This document shows, piece after piece, positions 56,401 to 64,000 of a stretch of 64,000 nucleotides of DNA (within the stretch, counting starts at the first letter, position 1; every line of letters starts with the position of its first letter). Made by a program: the position numbers and the translations under genes. A model generated the notes under the pieces. That model made no database searches. It worked only from the letters and a program-made list of their open reading frames with translations, and had not been told where the DNA came from. Source of the stretch: Owenia fusiformis (Eukaryota > Annelida > Polychaeta > Sabellida > Oweniidae); the NCBI GenBank assembly GCA_903813345.2, contig CAIIXF020000002.1, forward strand, positions 25,930,455 to 25,994,454, given 5' to 3'.

Positions 56401-58460
56401 ACACTATAGGGGAAGCTGTGTGGTTAAAAAACAACACTAAGAAGAAAGGGGTGTCTCCTAAATTACAATGTAAATGGATTGGTCCATTTCAGGTCCTCCA
56501 AAAGATGTCAGATGTGACGTATCGTATCCGTGAGTGGGGAAAGATCAAGCCTAGGGTGGTACATTTCGATCAGATGAAGCCTTACGAGAGTTGCCTTCCA
56601 GACGGTTGGACTATACCACAAGAAGGGACCACTCCAAAGATGTCTGAGCTAGCAGCAGATCCATTTGATTTCAAACCTAACCAGCCGGAGTTGAAGAATG
56701 AGGACTACAAATCTGAAGAACTGAAGAATGAGGAATCCGAACCTAAGATGGTGGAGATACACACCGATCCGATGGACTACAAGTCTGAAGAACTGAAGAA
56801 TGAGGATACCGAGCCGGAGTTGAAGAATGAGGACTACAAATCTGAAGAACTGCAGAATGAGGAGACTGACAAAAGGGCAACCAAGAAGAATACTGAACCT
56901 TCGGACTTTGAAGCCAAGGAAGCGTCGAAGACGGAAGATCCTGATGGCCAGATGGACACAGATTTTTGGGAGCCTGCTGCGTGTGATAAGCCAAAGTCAG
57001 ATAATAATGTGTCTGATAAAGTTAAGAACTGTGTTGGTAAGCGAGTTCGTAAACCCCCAAAACGCTTTGCGGACTATGACTTAGAGACCTCTTTTTGTAT
57101 TTCCAGGTACCAAGAAAGAATGTCTCACAGAGGACACGGGCGTAGGGACTATGGAGGCCGGGATGACAGATATGGGTCCCAAGACCGGAGGGATCGCTCC
57201 CGTAGTAGAGAGACAGACAGAGACTATCGCAATAGAGACCAGGGTCAAAGTAGGGACCATGATAGGGGCAGAGCTTCTAACCGGAGAGAGAACGACAGAG
57301 GGACAGATCATAGAGAAACAGAAAGAGACTATCGTAATAGAGATCAGGATCAAAAGAGGGACCATGATAGGGACGGAGCTTCCAGCAGGGACTATAACAG
57401 AGTAGATAAATTCGCCAGGTGGGAGAGATCCTCCCGGTCCTCTAGTAAGGCATCTAGTCAGGAAGAACAAGTCGCCAGTCTGCAAAGTCCAGAGGGGATA
57501 CAAATTATGCGACAGATTTCAGGACTATTGCAAGGTTTACAGACGCCTTGCACCACAACCTATCCACCTTCCGCAAGCTTGGGAGCACCCCCTGAAAAGA
57601 ACTCTCCCATGACAGTGTCAGTACCACCTACCGTTGATAAACCCGTACCATGCCTTTCAACCGGGGAAGAACCTGCTGACAAAACCAAGAGGGTAGAGGG
57701 AGTTTTATCAGTGTGGGGTAAGATATTGGATAGTAAGAAAGAACCAAGCGTGAAAGAGAAATCACCAGAGAAAATAGCGATAGACAGTAACAATAACGAA
57801 AAGAGCGCTGACATGAAGAGACCAACCGACAAGGATCCTAAGAAAACCACTGAAAAAGACACTAAGAAAACTGATAAAGACATAAAGCAAACCACTGATC
57901 CTAAGAAAACCACTGAAAAAGACAAGAACACCACTGATAAAAACATTAAGAAAACTGCTAATGACACAAAGAAACCCACAGATAAAGACAGTAAGAGAGT
58001 CAGCGATGAGACAGTAAAACCAACCGATCATGACATCAAGAAAACCTACGAAGAGAAGGCAAAGACAACCTCTAAACAGGGTAAAAGAGTAGTCAAGGAC
58101 AAGTCTAGTCAAGACAAAAAAGTGGAGAGTGAAATAGAAGAGGTTGAAGAAATGGATAGTCGAACAGTAGTAGTTGAGGGGGCGTCATCAAAGCCGCATA
58201 ACAAGAGAGTTCGAAAAGCGCCAAAGAGCAAGAAATATGTGGTAGATAGCTCGGATGAGGAAGATGTAAAGTTGAACCAACAGCCCAGGGTGGAGTTACA
58301 ACGTTTACGGGATGAGGAAACCGATGAATATGAGGACTACCAAAGGGGGACAATCCGTAACCCTATCAAAATGGAGATCCGTTTTAGGTATTTTGCCAGG
58401 GACGGTTCAGTGATAGAAGATGAGACATTGGTAAGTCGATATAGCGATCTCAAAATATAA
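50433..58460 (+). CDS. gag-pol: Ty3/gypsy gag-pol polyprotein, 2,675 residues, intact, with C-terminal extension
   Basis: Single frame with domains in order. Gag: N-terminal polar and coiled-coil part, capsid-like region about 430-590, zinc knuckle C661-x2-C664-x4-H669-x4-C674. Protease: D735-S-G with the I-L-G-S-D partner motif. An acidic spacer about 810-1000 has repeated P-E-T-P-S-P. Reverse transcriptase about 1170-1400 has Y1329-L-D-D. RNase H has D1478 in T-D-A-S. Integrase: H1711-x6-H1718-x29-C1748-x2-C1751, catalytic D1780, D1840, E1876 (35 residues between the last two) and a GPY/F module near 2013. The normal end of such polyproteins (R-V-R-K-P-P near 2204) is followed here by an Arg/Asp/Ser-rich part (about 2230-2350) and a Lys/Thr/Asp repeat part (about 2440-2560), ending in a second R-V-R-K-A-P motif. 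No gag/pol frameshift is present, so the ratio must be set another way. All key catalytic residues seen are present; likely a recently active copy. Confidence 0.97.
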   Translation: MDKMELEAGLPYPRDGDESDMEKTVFLKPESAEVENPGAEDETLPVQQDGKPLSDQPEDQLGVGARAKDPKLDSEMSIFPGIQSTGYWTGGDLDNMGTPAHPMIRDRRNPPPRPRFPLTSTIINRPSDKVQAAEEMRQELTMIEGQLKGKMSVLGDIADTQQKQLNAITTTQQIQTSSMSQIVEHLAESKNIQQGSEQQHERRLQEIAGIQDRCLQEMQHRMESFQKTIGESIDKLHSTLTVPPVQQEVVSRSWNYEDVGCPSEFDEKPRSDSAGKSRPFKSPTMPMSQKQDLVDEDIPESFPPQRKRPWALRRQDRVYVPSKHQTDHRDPTMLFNKPDEVYLPRGWDANEFKSQRERDGHPPRSSDHTAPYSDIRTRFEEDNKFSGFDSPEPKISKDDTNIPGVSTDFLKMFNKLSQDDRSKSKSRIKPDTFNGTTPWQEYRAYFEICCKANRWTSEEKNEYLATSLRGPAQQIVLELEEGYTYEQLILALEKRFGPGGKAEIYEAELVGRMRKPKESLQTLGQDIRRLTALAYPEMSRSSQDRLARRSFEQAIVEEDIRRAIHAKECTTLDKAIEIALKEESYLESERIRKGQKPKYSRISALEEKESEFKQITQLIENIQKSVQVECSKNLEKMVELLEQQKKPGFESKGNRNRKVECFYCHKVGHVMADCYSRKRNEERAREAQAGSNQTAPVKFLSHSGRDVTKNKSPKDVRKVIAHGDVCGTDVIFLLDSGAVRTIVSGEVYRRMNPRYRPKLLPPNHVMVQADGEPLAMMGVIFGTVNIDGHTEEMEIAVANIDFDGILGSDYLSASGAIVDYHRCRLSFGAQDNSGATEDQLDDPEGPELDESDHFCSCSTKLSRNESSSSGSALEVVGSMPRTTKSLKESAEAGPSSTQVKRMVEPRPETPSPRVKIEIPDSPLSVVEEDTEESEDSQVFEDARELFVPETPSPEPEVQFPDSPPAEPIVIPETPHGSQESLDLEDDVFPDLRQMCGQQQSTFCYNCSEDEVVIPPYSGRCIEVRLREPLVGVGIIEPHLSDTQMDELEVVTILADANQVSYIEVRNNNDFEVSVLQGETLGVFTLVDDETYHVNLEKVKQEVVCPLSTSEGAEEGLIPLPDFMQALFERSSCGLTQNQSDQLQSLLVRNQDIFAQRDGDLGKTTLVEHSMDTGNTPPIKQRYRMLPRSRQDTVTDLIEDMMKRGIIEPSQSPWASPIVLVRKKDGSWRFCVDYRKLNSVTKKDAFPIPRIDETLDMLNGSKYFSTLDLASGYWQVLLDKDAQEKSAFTVRGGLYQWTVMPFGLSNAPSTFCRLMEEVLSGLKDDGSLVYLDDVISFAPTFEQAIGRLERVFGCLRRAGLKLKPSKCTLFQTKVNFLGHVVSGDGIAPDPEKIAAMVKYPTPRTVKHVRQFVGGASYYRRHIKNFAEIAGPLHKLTRKNQRFMWNPEAEEAFVALKEMLTTAPILSFPRDDCPYILDTDASHEALGAVLSQIQDNEERVIYYASHRLNGPELNYCVTRKELLAVVFFVKYFRQYLHGVRFTIRSDHGSLRWLTNFRNPEGQLARWLEVLQEYNYQLEYRPGPKHANADVMSRRPCHQCSHCDEVEQEDVLQVPISVVSVEPTWTLEKIAEAQGQDPEIQPILEALRTSSIRPTWDKISYNSPATKHYWHLWNQLEINNNVLCNRWEDASGEHGHLQILVPSPMKAIVLEMSHSNKVAGHFGVRRTFLKSRQRFYWFEQRVDVRGVVRSCHTCGTRRKPLKARRAPMQVQGVSSPMERYAVDILGPFPETPRGNKVIMVCADYFSKWVEAYPLPNQEATTVADKLVNEVVCRFGAPAELHSDQGRNFESHVFQEICELMGIHKTRTTPFHPQSDGMVERYNRTLLDTIAKLLQPDVHQYDWDVQIPYALLAYRTSTHEATGETPAMMMFGRELAVPVSWIVENPVSEETKTDYVIELRQGLRDAHERASQVLKKANQRQRDAYDRRVSGKGYTIGEAVWLKNNTKKKGVSPKLQCKWIGPFQVLQKMSDVTYRIREWGKIKPRVVHFDQMKPYESCLPDGWTIPQEGTTPKMSELAADPFDFKPNQPELKNEDYKSEELKNEESEPKMVEIHTDPMDYKSEELKNEDTEPELKNEDYKSEELQNEETDKRATKKNTEPSDFEAKEASKTEDPDGQMDTDFWEPAACDKPKSDNNVSDKVKNCVGKRVRKPPKRFADYDLETSFCISRYQERMSHRGHGRRDYGGRDDRYGSQDRRDRSRSRETDRDYRNRDQGQSRDHDRGRASNRRENDRGTDHRETERDYRNRDQDQKRDHDRDGASSRDYNRVDKFARWERSSRSSSKASSQEEQVASLQSPEGIQIMRQISGLLQGLQTPCTTTYPPSASLGAPPEKNSPMTVSVPPTVDKPVPCLSTGEEPADKTKRVEGVLSVWGKILDSKKEPSVKEKSPEKIAIDSNNNEKSADMKRPTDKDPKKTTEKDTKKTDKDIKQTTDPKKTTEKDKNTTDKNIKKTANDTKKPTDKDSKRVSDETVKPTDHDIKKTYEEKAKTTSKQGKRVVKDKSSQDKKVESEIEEVEEMDSRTVVVEGASSKPHNKRVRKAPKSKKYVVDSSDEEDVKLNQQPRVELQRLRDEETDEYEDYQRGTIRNPIKMEIRFRYFARDGSVIEDETLVSRYSDLKI
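57089..57106 (+). promoter_or_regulatory. Candidate 3' splice site for a subgenomic RNA encoding the C-terminal extension
   Basis: CCTCTTTTTGTATTTCCAG ends at 57106: a pyrimidine tract plus CAG in the middle of the long frame. Fourteen bases later an in-frame ATG (57120) could start a 446-residue protein made of only the Arg/Asp/Ser-rich and Lys-rich parts. The position corresponds to that of env in retroviruses, but no signal peptide or membrane span is seen, so it is not an envelope. Splicing is inferred from sequence only. Confidence 0.45.
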
Positions 58461-59319
58461 AGATTCTAGTGTGATAGAGACTATTATGAGGACTTAGAAA
58501 ATATAACCAGATATTATAAGAGACTGTTATTAGGACTTAGAAAAGATGATCAGTTTTTAATGGAGAGATAATTATCTTGCTTCGTACATGAGCTGTTTAC
58601 AATTATTTTGTATGACAATGAGCTTATATCTTGATTTTATGGCGAGTAATTTAAGTACCTGGTGATAAGTGATGGGTGAATTTATTTTTGTAATGCTTAT
58701 GATATCACATATGGTAATGACAGAGTATGAAGACACTTTAGTAGTTGTGACATTAAAATAAGTTAGTTCACATGATGACTTAGAAATTGTAATGTGGTTG
58801 TGCATGAGTGAAGACATTTATTTTTTGTATATTGCATGACACACTTTGTATATTGGTAGTTTATTACAAATCATGTCGCTAGAGACTAGTTTATGAATCA
58901 TGTAATCATTTGAAACTTGAGATAGTACATTTTTGTTGCATGTCATAACTTTTTATGTTTTGAGTGTATAAGTCATGATGTTACTTGAAACAAGAGATAG
59001 TAAATGTTTATGACCGGACACACTTTGTGTTTTGGTAGTTTATTATAAGTCAAGTAACTAGAGATGTAGTTTATAGCCATGTAATCACTTGAAACTAGAG
59101 ATAGAAAACTCCTGGTTATAACCAATGAGAGAAAGTAAAAAGATCTTTAGTAGTAGTGCCATCAAAATAACGTGTTTTCATAAGATGTGATGTAGTTATT
59201 TTTATAATGTAACTATTTTTGATAAGAAAGTTTTTATAGTTTAATACAGTTTATTTTTCTTATAAAAATATATTGTTAGTTCAAGAGAAATTATGCTTGG
59301 TGTTGAAAACACCAAAAAC
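58461..59319 (+). other. Untranslated region between gag-pol and the 3' LTR, with internal duplications
   Basis: AT-rich, no coding frame. The passage starting ACACACTTTGTATATTGGTA (about 58839-58927) recurs diverged at about 59018-59103, and GGACTTAGAAAA occurs twice near 58490 and 58535. GGACTTAGAA also echoes the LTR 100-bp unit. Confidence 0.7.
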
Positions 59320-59334
59320 AAAAGAAGGGAGGAG
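59320..59334 (+). other. Polypurine tract
   Basis: AAAAGAAGGGAGGAG lies directly before the 3' LTR's TGTAAC, as required to prime plus-strand DNA synthesis. Confidence 0.88.
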
Positions 59335-62300
59335 TGTAACAAAATATTTTTTTTGAAAAATTATTAAAAGTTTTCCATTTGGATAGTCTCAAGATTATGG
59401 CCATTAAATACAACAACTTCACTTGTTCCCTTATTTTACCTGGTCCTTTGGTGATAATTATATTTATTTGTGACCTTTTACAATGTTTCTGTCTCATTAT
59501 TTCAATGTAGTATTTTTCGTTTCATTAGTAGTGCTCATTTAGAGTAACTTCACTACGCCACAACTTCGAATCTTCAAGCTCCGTACTTATCGCAAAAATA
59601 CAGGTTAGTTAGTCCATTTGAATTATTAATTTAGATTTATTTAGATAGATAACAATATTAGCGATCATTTCTGTAAATTAGGGGTAGCAATAATGTTTAG
59701 TTTTCAAGATATTTGGTCGTGAATTTGAAATGTCAATTCAATCTCGTCTGCCATTTCGGCGGTCATTTTATTTCCTGTTCCATTAAATAACTTGCTCTAG
59801 CCACCTATTGTGAATGTATTTCCACACTTTATCATTATATTTCTTATCTGTATAATTAACTCGCAATTACCAACCATATTTGTGAGTTATTTTCACGTCT
59901 GTAGGCCCGTAATCGTAATTTAAACATTTGGTTAATCAGTTTGCGCCAATATTTTGTATTGCGCGAATACGTCATCCGGGCAACCTCCTAGAGTATATAA
60001 GCTGAGAAAGTTGACACTCGAGAGAGACTTGATTTAGCTTTTGACTGGTACAGAGCTCCGCTCGTGATATTTTGTAAATTTTGACAACTTTGACTTTGTT
60101 GGACTTTGACATTTTCTGTACATGATAACTTCGACTTAGAATATTTCTCACTGGCACTTGGGAATATTCTTTGACTTTGTTCTGTTCACATGTACCTGGC
60201 TGTAGACGAATCTACTTGAGGTTAAACTTTGGCAAAGTCAATTTAGTTGGACTTATACATTTTTCTGTGGATGCTAACTTGGACTTAGAATATTTTAATC
60301 ATTTTTAATATTCTTTGACTTTGTTCTGTGATACATCTACCTGAAGTTGGAGTTGTACATTTTTCTGTGGATGCTAACTTGGACTTAGAATATTTTAATC
60401 ATTTTAAATATTCTTTGACTTTGTTCTGTGATACATCTACCTGGAGTTGGACTTGTACATTTTGCTGTGGATGCTAACTTGGACTTAGAATATTTTAATC
60501 ATTTTTAATATTCTTTGACTTTGTTCTGTGATACATCTACCTGGAGTTGGACTTGTACATTTTGCTGTGGATGCTAACTTGGACTTAGAATATTTCAATC
60601 ATTTTTAATATTCTTTGACTTTGTTCTGTGATACATCTACCTGAAGTTGGACTTGTATATTTTGCTGTAGATGATAACTTGGACTTAGAATATTTTAATC
60701 ATTTTCAATATTCTTTGACTTTGTTTTGTGATACATCTACCTAGTTGGACTTGTACATTTTGCTGTAGATGATAACTTGGACTTAGAATATTTGAATCAT
60801 TTTCAATATTCTTTGACTTTGTTCTGTGATACATCTACCTGGAGTTGGACTTGTACATTTTTCTGTGGATGCTAACTTGGACTTAGAATATTTTAATCAT
60901 TTTTAATATTCTTTGACTTTGTTCTGTGATACATCTACCTGGAGTTGGACTTGTACATTTTTCTGTGGATGCTAACTTGGACTTAGAATATTTTAATCAT
61001 TTTAAATATTCTTTGACTTTGTTCTGTGATACATCTACCTGGAGTTGGACTTATACATTTTAGTCGTTTATACTAAATTGGACTTAGAATATTTCTTACT
61101 CACACTTTGAAATATTCTTCGACTTTGTTCTATTTGAAGTTTGACTTAGATAATTTATTGTGAAACTTCCTCATTGAAGACGTTCCAGTTGACTTTGTCG
61201 AACTGACTCACTGAGGCTGGGTCTTTATTTTAGCGACTTTGTCGAACGGACTTCCTGAGGAAGGTGATCCATTGGACTTAACCGGAGGAGGCTACCAGAG
61301 GGAGAAGAGGATCCATTGGACTTAGCCAGAGGAGGCTACCAGAGGGAGAAGAGGATCCATTGGACTTAGCCAGAGGCTACCTGAGGGAGAAGAGGATCCA
61401 TTGGACTTAGCCAGAGGAGGCTACCTGAGGGAGATGTTCCAGTTGACTTTGTCGAACGGACTCACTGAGGCTGGGTCTTTATTTTAGCGACTTTGTCGAA
61501 CGGACTTCCTGAGGAAGGTGATCCATTGGACTTAGCCAGAGGAGGCTACCTGAGGGAGAAGAGGATCTACTGGACTTAGCCGGAAGAGGCTACCTGAGGG
61601 AGAAGAGGATCCATTGGACTTAGCTGGAGGAGGCTACCTGAGGGAGAAGAGGATCCATTGGACTTAGCCGGAGGAGGCTACCTGAGGGAGAAGACGTTCC
61701 ATTGGACTTAGCCGGAGGAGGCTACCTGAGGGAGAAGAGGATCCATTGGACTTCACCGGAAGAGGCTACCTGAGGGAGACGTTCCAGTTGACTTTGTCGA
61801 ACGGACTCACTGAGGCTGGGTCTTTATTTTAGCGACTTTGTCGAACGGACTTCCTTAGGAAGAGGATCCATTGGACTTAGCCAGAGGAGGCTACCTGAGG
61901 GAGAAGAGGATCCATTGGACTTAGCCAGAGGCTACCTGAGGGAGAAGAGGATCCATTGGACTTAGCTGAAGAGGCTACCTGAGGGAGAAGACGTTCCAGT
62001 TGACTTTGTCGAACGGACTCACTGAGGCTGGGTCTTTATTTTAGCGACTTTGTCGAACGGACTTCCTGAGGAAGGTGATCCATTGGACTTAGCCAGAGGA
62101 GGCTACCTGAGGGAGAAGAGGATCCATTGGACTTAGCCAGAGGCTACCTGAGGGAGAAGAGGATCCATTGGACTTAGCTGAAGAGGCTACCTGAGGGAGA
62201 AGACGTTCCAGTTGACTTTGTCGAACGGACTCACTGAGGCTGGGTCTTTATTTTAGCGACTTTGTCGAACGGACTTCCTGAGGAAGGTGATCCATTGGAC

Positions 62301-63586
62301 TTACCCAGAGGAGGCTACCTGAGGGAGAAGAGGATCCATTGGACTTAGCCAGAGGAGGCTACCTGAGGGAGAAGACGTTCCAGTTGACTTTGTCGAACGG
62401 ACTCACTGAGGCTGGGTCTTTATTTTAGCGACTTTGTCGAACGGACTTCCTTAGGAAGAGGATCCATTGGACTTAGCCAGAGGAGGCTACCTGAGGGAGA
62501 AGAGGATCCATTGGACTTAGCCAGAGGCTACCTGAGGGAGAAGAGGATCCATTGGACTTAGCTGAAGAGGCTACCTGAGGGAGAAGACGTTCCAGTTGAC
62601 TTTGTCGAACGGACTCACTGAGGCTGGGTCTTTATTTTAGCGACTTTGTCGAACGGACTTCCTGAGGAAGGTGATCCATTGGACTTACCCAGAGGAGGCT
62701 ACCTGAGGGAGAAGAGGATCCACTGGACTTAGCTGAAGAAGCTACTTGAGGGAGAAGAGGATCCATTGGACTTAGCCAGAGGAGGCTACCTGGGGGAGAA
62801 GACGTTCCAGTTGACTTTGTCGAACGGACTCACTGAGGCTGGGTCTTTATTTCAGCGACTTTGTCGAACGGACTTCCTGAGGAAGGTGATCCATTGGACT
62901 TAGCTGGAGGAGGCTACCTGAGGGAGAAGACGATTCACTAGACTTAGCCGGAGGAGGCTACCTGAGGGAGAAGAGGATCCACTAGACTTAGCCGGAGGAG
63001 GCTACCTGAGGGAGAAGAGGATACACTGGACGTAGCCGGAGGAGGTTACCTGCACGAGACAAGATACTGGTCCTTGTATGGAACTGGATGTTCTTTTCAT
63101 CGCTTTGATTGTGGGCAGCATATCGTTTGTACTCCTTTGTTTGATGTTTGTTATTTGCACTCGTGTTTGCATTACCACTACAGACGAAGAATCTAATGAT
63201 CAATCTGCTCTAGTACCAACTAGACAAATTCCAGTGTTACAGTCATCGCTTGGCTTCAGCCTGAGTACAGTGAACTTTGTGTGACTTCAATACAATCCCA
63301 CAATTGATGTTTATATGTATAGACTTACAGTGAATAACAATAACAACAACAACAACGAACATTGGTTCTATTCCAGTTTATTACAAGGACATTTTGCTAT
63401 TTGATGTACACAATTTTGGGCCTACAGACGCCACAATATATCGTTTGTTGTGTAATAAATATAATTTAATGTTCTGTTGAATCTTTGGTGCAAACACATT
63501 TAACGTGTGTCACGTAACCCACAAGGTATACAGAGGTCTATTAGTCCACACTACCATAATATCCACAAAAAGGCCTAACTGTTACA
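59335..63586 (+). repeat. 3' LTR, 4,252 bp
   Basis: Same length as the 5' LTR with a constant offset of 13,216 bp from the TATA box through both arrays to the end. Every segment compared by eye, including idiosyncratic array variants, agrees. Ends in GTTACA and is followed by ATAT. Confidence 0.95.
63078..63284 (+). CDS. LTR-encoded 68-residue membrane protein (hypothetical), 3' copy
   Basis: Identical in sequence to the 5' LTR copy at 49862-50068. Located in the 3' LTR, just upstream of the poly(A) signal, as accessory genes of some retroviruses are. In the genomic RNA it would be a distal ORF. Coding status unproven. Confidence 0.4.
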   Translation: MELDVLFIALIVGSISFVLLCLMFVICTRVCITTTDEESNDQSALVPTRQIPVLQSSLGFSLSTVNFV

Positions 63587-63775
63587 ATATATAAAGCTTG
63601 ACAGATCAAAATATTCTTTGATAACATATTGCAAGCCTTGATGTGGCCTGTTTGAGACTTTTTGGAGTCAAATGAAAGATAAAGTACGTATCAGTCTATT
63701 GGAAATGCTATCAAATTCAAACGTAGGACTTTATTTTGCCACAAAATGTTGAAAATATGCAAATAGGGCCTGTTA
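63587..63775. repeat. Right half of the repeat split by the gypsy insertion
   Basis: Begins with the ATAT duplication, then ATAAAGCTTGACAGATC. In reverse complement it matches the upstream part of the repeat at 41865-42115 (GGCCACATCAAGGCTTGCAA, TATTTTCAACATTTTGTGGC, GGCCCTATTTGC). Joined to 46026-46118 it gives a continuous alignment. Confidence 0.75.
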
Positions 63776-64000
63776 ATATTTTGATCCTATTTTTCTAACT
63801 GAATTACAACAATAGATCAGAAATCTTTGATTATTTTTCAAAGCATGTTTTACTTGGTGGATTCTTGGTCTACAACAAAATAATGATTTGATTTATTTTG
63901 GAAATACAAAAGAACAGAACCTAAGAATATCTATTTTATACATCAAAAAGATTTATTTGTACATGCACTTAAAAACACAAAATGCTGTTTCCATTGAATC
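63776..64000. other. No gene recognised at the right edge
   Basis: AT-rich sequence, possibly the outer, more diverged part of the split repeat. Confidence 0.35.

Larger units (their letters stand above)
46119..63586 (+). mobile_element. Complete Ty3/gypsy LTR retrotransposon, 17,468 bp, giant LTRs
   Basis: The element has a 5' LTR (46119-50370), primer site, one gag-pol frame, a polypurine tract and a 3' LTR (59335-63586), flanked by ATAT (46115-46118 and 63587-63590). The LTRs begin TGTAAC and end GTTACA. RT precedes RNase H and integrase, the Ty3/gypsy (Metaviridae) order. The frame is unbroken, both LTRs have the same length, and no difference was seen in the stretches compared, so insertion is recent. 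At about 17.5 kb it is far longer than the usual 5-8 kb, because of the 4.25-kb LTRs and the long polyprotein. Closest family not determined. Confidence 0.97.

Noticed and set aside
57120-58460. Envelope gene at the end of the gypsy element
   Set aside because: Position is right, but the product is hydrophilic with no signal peptide, membrane span or cysteine pattern, so it is not an envelope protein.
1-64000. tRNA or rRNA genes
   Set aside because: None seen on either strand by eye; the tRNA-Leu match at 50372 is only the primer site of the gypsy element.

Overview
The window is metazoan nuclear DNA: AT-rich, intron-containing genes with GT-AG junctions, long gene-poor stretches, many minisatellites, and dense DNA transposons and retroelements. 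Gene content and repeat style (EGF/VWD extracellular protein, C2H2/AT-hook regulator, LINE, Ty3/gypsy element) fit a marine invertebrate, perhaps a lophotrochozoan such as a mollusc. The species cannot be fixed from the sequence alone. All host genes recognised lie on the minus strand.

Left part (1-20 kb). Two phase-compatible exons (about 2.0-2.8 kb) encode an EGF-like module followed by the start of a von Willebrand type D domain, and belong to a gene running off the left edge. At 6.0-6.9 kb lies a compact complete gene for a 232-residue secreted protein of no family I recognise, with a TATA-like box and an intron in its 5' UTR. From 7 to 20 kb I see no gene, only MITEs, a pogo-like element and several minisatellites. 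One of these satellites appears to be the multiplied end of a neighbouring MITE.

Middle part (20-40 kb). Six exons with matching phase-1 splice sites form what looks like one locus. A shared first coding exon (39134-39737) and a 96-bp cassette exon (33576-33671) precede four separate 3'-terminal exons, each with its own stop. One encodes four C2H2 fingers plus three AT-hooks. The other three carry a homologous, very basic module built around a Pro-Gly-Asn-Glu motif. The layout resembles the Drosophila lola and mod(mdg4) arrangement, in which a common N-terminus is joined to alternative DNA-binding C-termini. This is inferred from splice phase and homology, not from transcripts.

Right part (39.9-64 kb) is a nest of transposable elements: a hAT-type MITE with an exact 8-bp target duplication, a piggyBac-like MITE, a long-terminal-inverted-repeat element (AGCGT duplication) containing a decayed LINE, and a complete Ty3/gypsy retrotransposon of 17,468 bp (46119-63586). 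The gypsy element has 4,252-bp LTRs, a tRNA-Leu primer site, a polypurine tract, a 4-bp ATAT duplication and one intact 2,675-codon gag-pol frame. Its LTRs contain two tandem-repeat arrays and a 68-codon single-pass membrane ORF. Its polyprotein has an unusual acidic spacer before RT and a roughly 450-residue C-terminal extension preceded by a strong splice acceptor. The element split an older repeat whose inverted relative lies at about 41.9-42.1 kb, and the two halves rejoin across the target site.
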